A stretch of DNA of 64,000 nt, taken from positions 34,285-98,284 of the forward strand of contig CAZFHI010000004.1 of NCBI GenBank assembly GCA_964518875.1, in the 5' to 3' direction. The notes beneath the pieces were generated by a model. It was not told the DNA's origin, did not search any database, and saw only the letters and a list, made by a program, of their open reading frames with translations. This DNA is from DTU024 sp964518875. GTDB lineage: Bacteria > Bacillota > Clostridia > Christensenellales > Aristaeellaceae. Positions 8,601 through 17,100 of this stretch are shown here, piece by piece (the stretch's first letter is position 1; each line of letters opens with the position of its first letter). The position numbers were made by a program, and so were the translations under genes.

Positions 8601-8704
8601 AATAATTCCTTTCTATTATTAAAAATCCAATAAATATGCTTGTAATTAATAGCTTTGATTTTAAACTTTATTTCGCTGTTCCACCAACATGCGCGAAGGC
8701 GCAT
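8597..8704 (-). CDS. Leader ORF (35 codons) with tandem Trp codons between T-box and trpX
   Basis: AAAGGAGG (8711-8718) lies six bases before ATG 8704, which opens a 35-codon frame starting MRLRACWW. Codons 7 and 8 are consecutive TGG (Trp) and codon 26 is a third TGG. The TGA stop overlaps the trpX ATG as ATGA. A perfect hairpin ATGCGC-CTTC-GCGCAT (8704-8689) covers the start codon. The layout resembles the Bacillus subtilis at operon, where a tRNA-Trp T-box is followed by a Trp-rich leader peptide that tunes translation of the next gene. Function here is inferred. The peptide might instead be a chance frame, though the strong ribosome-binding site and the exact stop-start overlap argue against that. 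Confidence 0.6.
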   Translation of the reverse strand: MRLRACWWNSEIKFKIKAINYKHIYWIFNNRKELL

Positions 8705-8719
8705 ATGCATCCTCCTTTC

Positions 8720-8972
8720 AAAAAAAACCGCCTCAGCAATTTGCTGAGGCGGAGAAAATCTTCGCGGTACCACTTAGCTTGGCATTAAAGCCCAACTTAT
8801 TCCATATGCTAACACATACGCCGCCATGATAACAGGTGCGGATCCCGTTTCTGCCTACTGTATTCGGCAAAACCCTCTGGAGACCATTCAGCTAAACCCG
8901 TCATATCGCCTTACACCTGCCGGCGACTCTCTTTGAAAACAGGAGAAGCGTACTATCCTCCGTCAACAGTGT
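8720..8972 (-). promoter_or_regulatory. T-box leader, candidate specifier UGG (tryptophan)
   Basis: Read on the minus strand, the leader contains AGAGAG at the base of stem I, and GAA followed by TGG (8884-8886) as the candidate specifier. Next come a conserved stem III/linker region, then the T-box AGTGGTACCGCG (8763-8774). The leader ends in a terminator, CCGCCTCAGCAA/TTGCTGAGGCGG (8728-8752), with eight T. Uncharged tRNA pairing with the specifier and with the T-box bulge would favour the antiterminator and turn on the importer. Trp is the best reading of the specifier and fits the TrpXYZ-type genes downstream. The upstream end is estimated from the promoter. Confidence 0.9.
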
Positions 8973-8978
8973 AAATGT

Positions 8979-9008
8979 ATGTTACATCATGCGGGATAAA
9001 ATTGTCAA
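8979..9008 (-). promoter_or_regulatory. Promoter of the T-box/trpXYZ-like operon
   Basis: On the minus strand, TTGACA (9003-9008) and TAACAT (8979-8984) are 18 bases apart, placing the transcript start near 8972, just before the T-box structure. Confidence 0.65.
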
Positions 9009-9129
9009 TCCCGCGTTTGTAAAATATAAAGCAATTTTTGCTGAAATAAATGTACGCATTAAATAAAAACAAATTTAAGACAATAGCGATAAGTAAATCA
9101 CACGAACAAAATAAGGTGTTTTCATTTAA

Positions 9130-9158
9130 TTGACACCCGCGGAATGCGATGATACTAT
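9130..9158 (+). promoter_or_regulatory. Promoter of bioY
   Basis: TTGACA (9130-9135) and TACTAT (9153-9158) are 17 bases apart. An imperfect inverted repeat GGTGT...ACACC spans the -35 and could be a repressor site. No recognisable BirA operator was seen. The start codon lies only about 16 bases after the expected transcript start. Confidence 0.7.
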
Positions 9159-9181
9159 TTTTCAATGTGGGAGGGTTTTAA

Positions 9182-9718
9182 TTGAACTACAATAAATTCA
9201 GTGCTGTTCGTTTGGCGCAATCGGCGCTTTTTGCTGCTCTTATTGCAATTTGCTCTCAAATTGCTGTGCCTCTTCCTGGCGGAGTCCCCGTAAACCTGGC
9301 GCTTTTTGCAGTCTACATGTGCGCTCTTATAATGCCTTTTAAATATAGCGTAGCGTCCGTCGCCGCTTATTTGCTGCTTGGTCTGATAGGCGTACCAGTA
9401 TTCGCAGGGTTTAGGGCGGGTCCTGCCGCGCTATTTGGAAAAACGGGAGGATATTTAATAGGATATCTTCTGTGCGATTTTATTATAGGCATATTCAGAA
9501 CAAAGCTTTCCAACTTCTTACAAAGAGTTTTAGCGATGGCGCTTGGACTTTTTGTATGCTATATGTTTGGAACAGCGTGGTTTATGCATATTACGGGCTT
9601 AGGGCTAAGGGAATCCCTTATGTACTGCGTTGTTCCTTTTTTATTTGGAGACGTAATAAAGATTGCTGCAGCCTCTGTGTTAGCGCCAAAGCTTGAACAA
9701 GCTTTAAAGCTTGCTTAA
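9182..9718 (+). CDS. bioY: BioY, biotin ECF transporter S component
   Basis: The TTG at 9182 follows GGGAGGG. The only nearby ATG runs into a stop after six codons. The 178-residue membrane protein has about six hydrophobic segments and the BioY hallmarks: GGVPVNLALFAVY near residue 32, and LIGVPVFAGFRAGPAALFGKTGGYLIGY near residues 62-90, which lines the biotin site. It binds biotin in the membrane and passes it to an ECF energizing module (EcfA/A'/T), which is not encoded here. It is monocistronic. Confidence 0.9.
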   Translation: MNYNKFSAVRLAQSALFAALIAICSQIAVPLPGGVPVNLALFAVYMCALIMPFKYSVASVAAYLLLGLIGVPVFAGFRAGPAALFGKTGGYLIGYLLCDFIIGIFRTKLSNFLQRVLAMALGLFVCYMFGTAWFMHITGLGLRESLMYCVVPFLFGDVIKIAAASVLAPKLEQALKLA

Positions 9719-9841
9719 TACTTAATTAAACGCAAGCGAGCATAATCTTAAATGTTTTTTTGCTGTTTTAAATTGGGATAAGTTTCAACGTTTAAAAATA
9801 GTATCACCGTTTTTGTATGAATTTCATTGGCAGTGCTTTTT

Positions 9842-10675
9842 TTATTCTTTTGAGAAAACCAAGCCGAGATTTACACAGCTTATAAGGCTAAGCGAGTATA
9901 AAAGCCATGTAGGAAGCGGTATTTTTTCATAGAATTCCGCTGCAGCAACAAATATGGTGCAAAGTACAAAGCTTATTATATAAGCGGGTCTGTGCTCTTT
10001 TTTTGTACGCATAAGATAAATTAAAACGAATAAAAGTATTATATAGCTCATAAGCTGGTCGGCGCGTATAAAGCCGTTGGACTCTAAGCGCAGACTGCTG
10101 TCACGGTGCAGTGAAGCGAAAAACAAAAATATGGCGGCATAAAGGCTCAAGAAGTTCAAAGCCTTTTTAGAGTCGCTCTTTTGAGAAAAAAACAGGTATA
10201 TAGCAAAAAACAGGCAAAAGAGCGCTTCAAACCTGAATACAGCAAGGTAAGCTTCGCCATAATCGTTATACACATAAAAAACGGGATTTGCGTTTCCGTC
10301 CGCTATATTGCCAAAACCTTCACCGCCAAGAAAATTTGCGTAGTGAAAAAAAGCCATAAGCAGGCTAAGCCCTGGGGAGATAAGCCCTAAGGCAGTTAAA
10401 AAAGAAACTTTTTCTATTTTTGAAAGTAAATGGCATGCGAGCAGAGACCCTATAAGACAGCCATAAATGCTAATGCCGCCTGTTGTAAGGCGAAACAGCT
10501 CCTGAATGCCTAAAAAGCTTCCATCCGTCGGAGAAAAGAAAACGGTATTTCTCCTTAACAAACAGTATATCAGCCTGCCTGTAAAAATGCTTATGGGCAA
10601 AATTACGCATATATAAAGGCTTGCTCTGTTTTTAAACTTATAAAGCAAGTAAGCAAAAAACGCTAAAAATCCCAA
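9842..10675 (-). CDS. Divergent prolipoprotein diacylglyceryl transferase (Lgt)-like membrane protein, N-terminus interrupted
   Basis: The 277-residue frame is a polytopic membrane protein resembling Lgt: GRLIYCL near residue 33, GGISIYGCLIG near residue 66, ANFLGGEGFGN near residue 112 and a C-terminal GFIRADQLMS. Lgt attaches diacylglycerol to lipobox Cys of prelipoproteins. Where Lgt has the catalytic segment RIGNFINGE, this protein reads HYANFLGGE, so the key Arg appears replaced by His. The frame continues upstream to ATG 10741, next to the glycosidase gene's stop, but is broken by a TAA at 10697-10699 (codon 15). The TTG at 10675 would begin inside the first membrane segment and has no ribosome-binding site. 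It may be a decaying paralogue, or use an unusual start. Confidence 0.6.
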   Translation of the reverse strand: MGFLAFFAYLLYKFKNRASLYICVILPISIFTGRLIYCLLRRNTVFFSPTDGSFLGIQELFRLTTGGISIYGCLIGSLLACHLLSKIEKVSFLTALGLISPGLSLLMAFFHYANFLGGEGFGNIADGNANPVFYVYNDYGEAYLAVFRFEALFCLFFAIYLFFSQKSDSKKALNFLSLYAAIFLFFASLHRDSSLRLESNGFIRADQLMSYIILLFVLIYLMRTKKEHRPAYIISFVLCTIFVAAAEFYEKIPLPTWLLYSLSLISCVNLGLVFSKE

Positions 10676-10742
10676 GCAAATATATGTGCCGAAGCCTTAA
10701 AGCGTTACGGAAGAAATGCGTACGTTCTGTATTTCAAACATA

Positions 10743-11657
10743 TCAGCGCACCAGCGTTGCAAAATAAATTACATCTGCTATGTGGCGGATTTTGGAACCG
10801 GCAGCGTTTATCTTTTGCCCGTTCATTACTACGGTGCTGCTGCTTCCGCCGTCTAAATTATAAGAAATTATGCATCCGTTTGGAGAAAACGTTTTGCCTA
10901 ATTTTGCAGTAAGCGCCGCTATTTGAGACATTTTTAAACCTTTGCTTCCATCGTTTTCAGGCCCGTTTGTCGCTACAACAAGGTATTCTAAATTGCCAAG
11001 CTGAGAAAACGAAATGCGCTGTGTCTGTTTTTGGGATCCTGTATTAAAATAGTTGTACTTGTTATCAACTGGAATAACGCTTTCTCCGTCTTTTACAAGT
11101 ACTGGGCCAAATGTAAAGGCGTGTATTACAGGATTGCCGCTTTCCTGCGCGTTTTTAAGGAACTGCTTTACTTCGTCGGCCTTTTTTACGCCTTCAAGCG
11201 CGTGAAAATCGCCCAAGCTGTCTATGAGTAAAACGTCTTCACCTGTCGGGCGGTTGCGGTACAAATGGCCGTTTCTTACAGCGACGCCGTAAGGATCCAT
11301 GGTGAAAAAGTCCCCGTTTATAGCTAAAACGGCCTGAACCCTTTTTGCGATGACGCTGCCTAAGGTAGTGCTTTGAGAATTGAAGGAAGAAGCAGGCGCA
11401 GCTCTAAGCTGTGAGGGATCTGTTAATTTTATATGAAGGTAAATGTAATCGCTATCATATTCTCTGCCTTTATACCCTTCAATATCTAAAGAAGCGTCTT
11501 TGTATGACAAATTATCTGCCGAGTAGTTGGCTGCATCTGGTATTGGAGCAATCTTTTCTTCCCAGGGCAGGGGAGCGAAGCTTTCTCCGGCAGCGGAGCT
11601 TAAAAGAGATACTATAAGCAGAAGGACGCTTAACAATAAAAAGTGTTTTTTAACCAT
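10743..11657 (-). CDS. Secreted phosphodiester glycosidase family protein (NAGPA domain)
   Basis: The start follows CGGAGG. The 304-residue product has a Sec signal peptide (MVKKH..., cleavage near SSAAG|ES) and one NAGPA/PF09992 domain. Motifs include AINGDFF near residue 113 and the C-terminal NLDGGSSSTVV near residue 268, which form the metal- and substrate-binding site. Family members cleave phosphodiester-linked sugars; in bacteria they are exported and thought to act on wall or glycan phosphodiesters. It lies directly upstream of the Lgt-like frame (two bases between the stop and that frame's original ATG), suggesting one transcript. Confidence 0.82.
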   Translation of the reverse strand: MVKKHFLLLSVLLLIVSLLSSAAGESFAPLPWEEKIAPIPDAANYSADNLSYKDASLDIEGYKGREYDSDYIYLHIKLTDPSQLRAAPASSFNSQSTTLGSVIAKRVQAVLAINGDFFTMDPYGVAVRNGHLYRNRPTGEDVLLIDSLGDFHALEGVKKADEVKQFLKNAQESGNPVIHAFTFGPVLVKDGESVIPVDNKYNYFNTGSQKQTQRISFSQLGNLEYLVVATNGPENDGSKGLKMSQIAALTAKLGKTFSPNGCIISYNLDGGSSSTVVMNGQKINAAGSKIRHIADVIYFATLVR

Positions 11658-11733
11658 GAAAAATACCTCCGTACATTTTCATATGGAATTATATCACCTG
11701 CGCTTGAAAGGGTCTATCTTTTAGTGTGTAAAA

Positions 11734-11762
11734 TTGCCTGCGTTTAAGCAATATGGTATAAT
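11734..11762 (+). promoter_or_regulatory. Promoter of the iron alcohol dehydrogenase gene
   Basis: TTGCCT (11734-11739) and a perfect TATAAT (11757-11762, preceded by TGG) are 17 bases apart and just upstream of the GGAGG of the dehydrogenase gene. Confidence 0.7.
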
Positions 11763-11785
11763 ACCAACAGATTGGAGGTAAAGAT

Positions 11786-12958
11786 ATGGATAATTTTGTT
11801 TTTCATATACCTACGCGTTTTGTTTTCGGCAGGGATGCTGAAATGCAGACAGGCAAAAAAATGAAGGAGCTCGGTCTTAAGTCCGTACTTATAGTATATG
11901 GACAAGGCTCCGTTGTGCGTTCGGGGCTGCTGGACAGGGTAAAGCAGTCGCTGAATGAAAACGATATACAGCATATTGAAATAGGGGGCGTTGTGCCAAA
12001 CCCGGTTGATGGACCTGTTTACGAAGGTATACGCATGGGCAGGGAAGCCAACATAGACTGCGTTTTGGGTCTGGGCGGCGCAAGCTCGCTTGATACAGCC
12101 AAGGCTATAGCTATAGGCATACCATATGAAGGAGATTTTTGGGACTTTTATTCAGGAAAAGAAAAGGTAAAAAAAGCTCTTCCTATAATTTCTGTACTGA
12201 CTATTTCAGCGGCCGGCAGCGAAAGCAGCAACAGCAGCGTTATTACAAAGGAATCGGTAAAACTTAAGCGCGGATTGAATACGGAGTTTATACGCCCGCA
12301 GCTTGCTATGCTTAATCCTGAGCTTACTTTTACAGTTCCGGCCATACAAAAGGCGTACGGCATAGCCGATATGATGGCGCACATTTTTGAACGCTACTTT
12401 ACAAACACAAAGGACGTACTGCTTACGGACGAACTTTGCGAAGCTGTGCTCAGAACAATAATGAAATCAGGGCCTAAGGCTTTATTTAATTCGCAGGATT
12501 ATTCGGCGCATGCGGACATAATGTGGGCGAGTACGCTTGCGCATAATGATACGCTCGCAGTCGGCCGCCAGCAGGATTGGAGCAGCCATGGTATAGGGCA
12601 CGGCATTTCCGCAAGGTTTTCCGCTCCTCATGGCGCTGTACTTGCGGTTATTTTCCCTTTCTGGATGCAGCACCAGCTTGACCATGACGTAGAGCGCTTT
12701 TACCGCTTTGCGGTTAAAGTTATGGGCTTAAATGAAAGCGACGATCATAAGAAAACGGCGGAAGAAGGCATACAAAAGCTGCGCTCATTCTTTGATTCTT
12801 TAGGTCTGCCGCATTCGTTAAAAACGTTCGGCGTAAAAGAAGAGGACTTGCCGCAGCTTATAGAAGACGTTAAGCTCAAAGCGGACGGAACGATAGGCTT
12901 CTTTAATCCTCTGACAAAAGAAGACATATACGCTATTTACAAGGCGGCGCTTGAATAG
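11786..12958 (+). CDS. Iron-containing alcohol dehydrogenase (butanol dehydrogenase type)
   Basis: The 390-residue cytoplasmic enzyme belongs to the group III Fe-ADH family, close to BdhA/YqhD, which interconvert aldehydes and alcohols with NAD(P)H. Visible are the nucleotide-binding GLGGASSLDTAKA near residue 96, and the metal-ligand region with ADMMAH and HGIGHGISARFSAPHG (His ligands) near residues 190-290. ATG 11786 follows TTGGAGG. It is transcribed alone and ends 17 bases from the convergent tadA gene. Substrate is not determinable from sequence. Confidence 0.87.
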   Translation: MDNFVFHIPTRFVFGRDAEMQTGKKMKELGLKSVLIVYGQGSVVRSGLLDRVKQSLNENDIQHIEIGGVVPNPVDGPVYEGIRMGREANIDCVLGLGGASSLDTAKAIAIGIPYEGDFWDFYSGKEKVKKALPIISVLTISAAGSESSNSSVITKESVKLKRGLNTEFIRPQLAMLNPELTFTVPAIQKAYGIADMMAHIFERYFTNTKDVLLTDELCEAVLRTIMKSGPKALFNSQDYSAHADIMWASTLAHNDTLAVGRQQDWSSHGIGHGISARFSAPHGAVLAVIFPFWMQHQLDHDVERFYRFAVKVMGLNESDDHKKTAEEGIQKLRSFFDSLGLPHSLKTFGVKEEDLPQLIEDVKLKADGTIGFFNPLTKEDIYAIYKAALE

Positions 12959-12975
12959 CTGAATCTAAATTAGAT

Positions 12976-13416
12976 TTATCTTATTTTATCAAAAAAATCG
13001 TTTAAAACCTTAGAGCATTCCTTTTCCAGGACCCCGCCTATTATATTTGCTTGCTCTGAAAAAGCGGGGTCGTTAGGAATGCAGTAAAGGCTTCCGCAGC
13101 AGCCGTATTGTTTGTCGAACGCGCCGAAAACTATGGTTTTAATTTGCGCCGCTATAATAGCGCCTGAACACATGGCGCATGGCTCCAAAGTAACAAACAA
13201 GGTGCATTCGTTAAGCCGCCTGCTGTTAAGGCGCTTTGAAGCGGTGTTTATAGCGAGTATTTCCGCATGGGCAAGAGGGTTTTTAAGCTCCTCGCGCCTG
13301 TTATGTTCAAGAGCTATTATATTTCCTTTATGTACAATTAAGGCGCCAACCGGAACGTCAGTCTTTGATTTTTTAGCTTCTTCTAAAGCTATAAGCATGA
13401 ATTTTTCGTACTGCAT
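12976..13416 (-). CDS. tadA: TadA, tRNA adenosine(34) deaminase
   Basis: The 146-residue zinc deaminase converts A34 to inosine in tRNA-Arg(ACG). It has the HAE motif (zinc His and proton-shuttle Glu) in PLAHAEILAI near residue 51 and the PCAMC zinc Cys pair near residue 79. N-terminal segment PVGALIVHKGNIIA is typical. Length and motifs match TadA closely. It is transcribed convergently with the alcohol dehydrogenase gene and divergently from the nitroreductase gene. Confidence 0.9.
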   Translation of the reverse strand: MQYEKFMLIALEEAKKSKTDVPVGALIVHKGNIIALEHNRREELKNPLAHAEILAINTASKRLNSRRLNECTLFVTLEPCAMCSGAIIAAQIKTIVFGAFDKQYGCCGSLYCIPNDPAFSEQANIIGGVLEKECSKVLNDFFDKIR

Positions 13417-13470
13417 AATATCACCGTAAAAATTATAGCATAATAAAGCGTAAAATCGAAAGGAGCGAAC

Positions 13471-14025
13471 ATGAAAAACGAAGTATTGAATACTATTTCA
13501 AAAAGACGCAGCCACAGAAAATATGAAAAAACACAGATTAGCGAAGAACAGCTTAAAGCTATAATGGCTGCCGCTATGGAATCGCCTTCTGCGGTAAACC
13601 GTCAGCCATGGCATTTTTCTGTGGTTCAGGATAAAGAACTCATTCAAAGAGTTCATGATGCAGCTAAAAAAGTCGCGCTTAAACATGAAGGCTACAGCGC
13701 CCGCTACAAAAATGATGATTTTCAGATTTTCTATTATGCGCCTACCGTCATATTCATTTCTGCAGACGACAGCCTCTACGCTTCGATCGATTCAGGCATC
13801 GCGGCGCAGACAATAGCGCTTGCAGCAGAAAGCTTAGGGCTTGGCAGCGTAATACTTGGCCTCCCGCGCGACGCTTTTAAAGGCGAGGAAAGAGAAGAGC
13901 TTGAAAAAGCGCTTGATTTCCCTGAAGGCTATAAATTTAAAATTGCCATAGCCTTAGGAACGCCTGCCGATACAAAGGCGGCTCACCCTCAGAAGGATGG
14001 AAAAATAAGCTATATAACAAAATAA
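13471..14025 (+). CDS. Nitroreductase family protein
   Basis: The start follows GAAAGGAGCG. The 184-residue FMN enzyme carries the N-terminal RRSHRKYEKTQIS signature (FMN phosphate binding) and ESPSAVNRQPWHFSVV near residue 40. GLGSVILGLP near residue 129 and the IALGTP strand are also typical. Such enzymes reduce nitroaromatics, quinones or flavins with NAD(P)H; the physiological substrate is unknown. It is followed by a terminator and appears monocistronic. Confidence 0.87.
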   Translation: MKNEVLNTISKRRSHRKYEKTQISEEQLKAIMAAAMESPSAVNRQPWHFSVVQDKELIQRVHDAAKKVALKHEGYSARYKNDDFQIFYYAPTVIFISADDSLYASIDSGIAAQTIALAAESLGLGSVILGLPRDAFKGEEREELEKALDFPEGYKFKIAIALGTPADTKAAHPQKDGKISYITK

Positions 14026-14059
14026 TACTAAATACTTTGTAAAAATTGTAAAAACACAG

Positions 14060-14087
14060 GCAGGCATTTTCAAAACAGCCTGCTTTT
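14060..14087 (+). terminator. Terminator of the nitroreductase gene
   Basis: Stem GCAGGC/GCCTGC (14060-14065 and 14078-14083), which can extend through flanking ACA/TGT pairs, is followed by TTTT. Confidence 0.75.
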
Positions 14088-14097
14088 GTGTTATAAT
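14069..14097 (+). promoter_or_regulatory. Promoter of the repeat protein/solute-binding protein/galactokinase operon
   Basis: A perfect TATAAT (14092-14097) has a weak TTCAAA (14069-14074) 17 bases upstream. The promoter overlaps the preceding terminator stem. Confidence 0.55.
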
Positions 14098-14131
14098 AAT
14101 TCAAGCAATATCTTGTCTGATGGAGGTTATG

Positions 14132-17100
14132 ATGTACAAAAACAAGCATATAGCGGGGCTGGTTATTTTCCTGCTTGCAATAGCGCTTGGGCTTAGCTCC
14201 TTAGCGTCTGCTGAATTAACAGGCGTTGTAAGCGGTTTAGTGTTTGCAGATAAAAACCAGGACGGCTTTTTTGATTCTGCTAATGATGTGATCCCTGATG
14301 TGGAATTAGCGCTTGTAAAGGTGGAGGGCGAAGCTGAAACAACAGTGTATACTACGACCACCGGTGCGGACGGGCGCTTTATGTTTAACGGCGTTGCGGA
14401 CGGTAGATATTATATAAAAGCGCTGCTGCCGCAAGGATATTTAGCCGCGCCACTTGTTCAGGGCGGCAGCTTTTTGCTTCCAAGCTCGGGGAACGCTGCA
14501 AGGACGCCTCTGTTTAACGCGTTGGACGGAGGAAATCTGGATTTGCAGCTTGGCGCCTCTAAAAGGAGCGCTTATATAAAGGTCATAGCCTTTGGAGATG
14601 AAAACGCAAACGGCGGCAGGTTTTCTTCGGAGCCTCTGCTTAATGAAGCTTTGGTTGAAGCCATATATGAGTACGGCGGCGTGCAGTACAGCGTTGCTTC
14701 TGCATTAACGGATGATTCGGGCACAGCTTATCTAAGAAACCTTACGCCTGTCACCTACCGCATAGCAGTAACGCTGCCTGACCCTTATATAATAGGCCCA
14801 ATAGGGCAAAAGCAGAACCTCTTTTACAACTGCATAGTTCCGCAGGATTCAAGCAGGGGCCTTTCAGAGCCTTTTGATCTTCCAAGCGGGGGAAGCGTAG
14901 GCTTAGGCGCAGGCGGTGTTTTAACAGGCAAAGCCGAAGGACAAGTATATTTTGACAAAAACGCAAACGGCGCCATGGATGCGGACGAACCGGGCGTTAG
15001 CGGCGCAGTTATAAGCATAGAAAACCCGTCTTCAGGCGTGCTTAGAGAAATAGTAACAGGCGAAGACGGCAGCTACATTTTTGAAAGGCTTCAGGAAGGC
15101 GGCTATTTATTGAAAATAGAGCTTCCTGACGGCATGGCATTTGCTAAAGGCGGTAATATTTATTCGGCGTTCAGCAATAACGGGAGCTGCAGTTTTAATG
15201 TTACGTTGGGGCAGACGACCAAGCTGCCGTTAAACGGCGCGGTAAATGCCGCAACGTTAACGCTTAAAGCTTTTCATGACAAGCAGGTAAACGGTATACT
15301 GGATGAAGGAGAGTTTCCTTTTTCAGGCGCTAAGGTAAGTTTAACGTCAGGCTCGGAAACTGTGGAAGCTTCAACCGATAAAGATGGTCTGGCGTTTTTC
15401 CCTGTGGTGCCTTCAGGGGATGTAAGCATAAGCCTTTCATTGCCGGAAGGACAGGTGTTCAGCCTTCCTTCCCAGGAAGAAAACGGCAACTTTTTTGGAC
15501 AAAGCATTGCAAAGAGCGCGGATACAAAAACAGTTTCCTTTAAACAGGGAGAACAGAAAAACCTTTTGGCAGCCGTTACCCTGCCTGCGGCAATATCGGG
15601 AACAGTTTTTGACGATTCAAACATAAGCGGCATATATGAAGACGGCGAATCGTTTTTACCGTCTGTAACGGTGCAAGCAGTAAACGCTTCCGGGGAAGTT
15701 ATAGCTCAATCAGAAACAAATGAGAACGGCCGGTATGTATTAAGCGGGCTTCTGCCTACGCAGTATAAAGTTCGTTTTGTGCTTGAATCGCCATATATAT
15801 TTTCAGGCGAATCAAATACCGGCGCCGATATGGAAAATGATGTTGTTTCGCAAACGCCTCAATACGGCGAAACTGATGTTATAGAGCTTGCTCCAGCAGA
15901 ACAGCTTAAAGGCGTTGACGCGGCGGTGTTTAAGTCTGCCGTTGTAAACGGTTCTATACTGTACGGCTTTGAAGAAGAAGCTTTTTCAAATACGCTCGGC
16001 GGCGTTGAGGGCGTGAACATAAACCTGCTTGATGAGGATAAAAATCCAGTATCTCAATACACTTTTGCTGCAAGCGACGCAGAAGGACGCTTTTCCCTTA
16101 AAGGCGCGCTGCCTGGAAATTATTATTTGAAATTCATACTGCCGCAAGGGCATGCGTATTCGCTTCCTAAGTCGGACGATAAAGAGCTTATAAGCGAAAT
16201 GTTTACGCTGAAAAGCAGCGAGGAAAAAGAATTCGATACCGTTTATGCTGTTAAAACAGGCAGTATAAAGGGACAGATTTTTTCAGACGAGGACTTTGAC
16301 GGCGTGTTTTCAGAAAATGACATACCGCTTACAGGAGAATACATAAAGCTTGTAGATTCAAGCGGCGTTGAAAATACGGCCGCTTCAGACGCGCAAGGTA
16401 ATTTTGAGGTAAAATCTTTAAGGCCTGGAACATATAAATTAGTTTTAAATCTTCCTGAAGAATATCTTGTTTCTTTTGCTCAGAACAGCCTTATTGAGCC
16501 TGCGCTTTCAAACAACTCCTCAACAGACATACAGTTTAACATGGGGGCAGATTTAGTTTCAGACATTGCGGCTTCGCATAAAAAGTCTGTTGATATATCC
16601 ACGTTTTATGATAATGATTTAAACACTATGCGGAACGATTCGGACAGCCCGTATCAAATGGCCGAGCTCTCAATCTATTCTGAAAAACTGAATACCAGGT
16701 TTGATATTACTACGGACCCGTCGGGCGAAGTTTCTATACCGGAGATGCATATGGGCGATTACACTGTAAAAATAAAACTGCCTGAAGACCATGTTATGTT
16801 TTACCCTAGCGCAGAATTAAACGATGGTTACTGGGAAACTTCATTTACGGTAAAACAGAACACAGAAAATGTATCGCTTGCCATTGTACAGTTTGGCGGC
16901 TTGTCAGGATCTGTCTGGAATATAGGCGGGGGACAGGATAAGATTTCCAACATACCAGTAACGCTCTACTATGCAGACGGAACACTTGCAGCATCCGCTG
17001 CTTCAGGTCAGGACGGATCTTTTGCGTTCACAAATATGTACCCGGGCGAATACTATATTAAGGCGGAGCTTCCTGCTGGTTTCCGCTTCGCAAGAAACAT

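Noticed and set aside
9110..9158. BirA operator at the bioY promoter
   Set aside because: Only a 5-base inverted repeat GGTGT/ACACC is seen; it does not resemble known BirA sites.
12961..12975. Inverted repeat AATCTAA/TTAGATT between the convergent dehydrogenase and tadA genes as a terminator
   Set aside because: The stem has a one-base loop and no usable T-tract; too weak to call.
14120..14131. Earlier ATG starts (14120, 14129) for the repeat protein
   Set aside because: Both lie on or too close to GGAGG; the third ATG has proper spacing and yields a clean signal peptide.
15274..15633. Minus-strand frame inside the repeat protein gene
   Set aside because: Overlaps a strong coding frame with repeat-encoded codon bias and has no ribosome-binding site.
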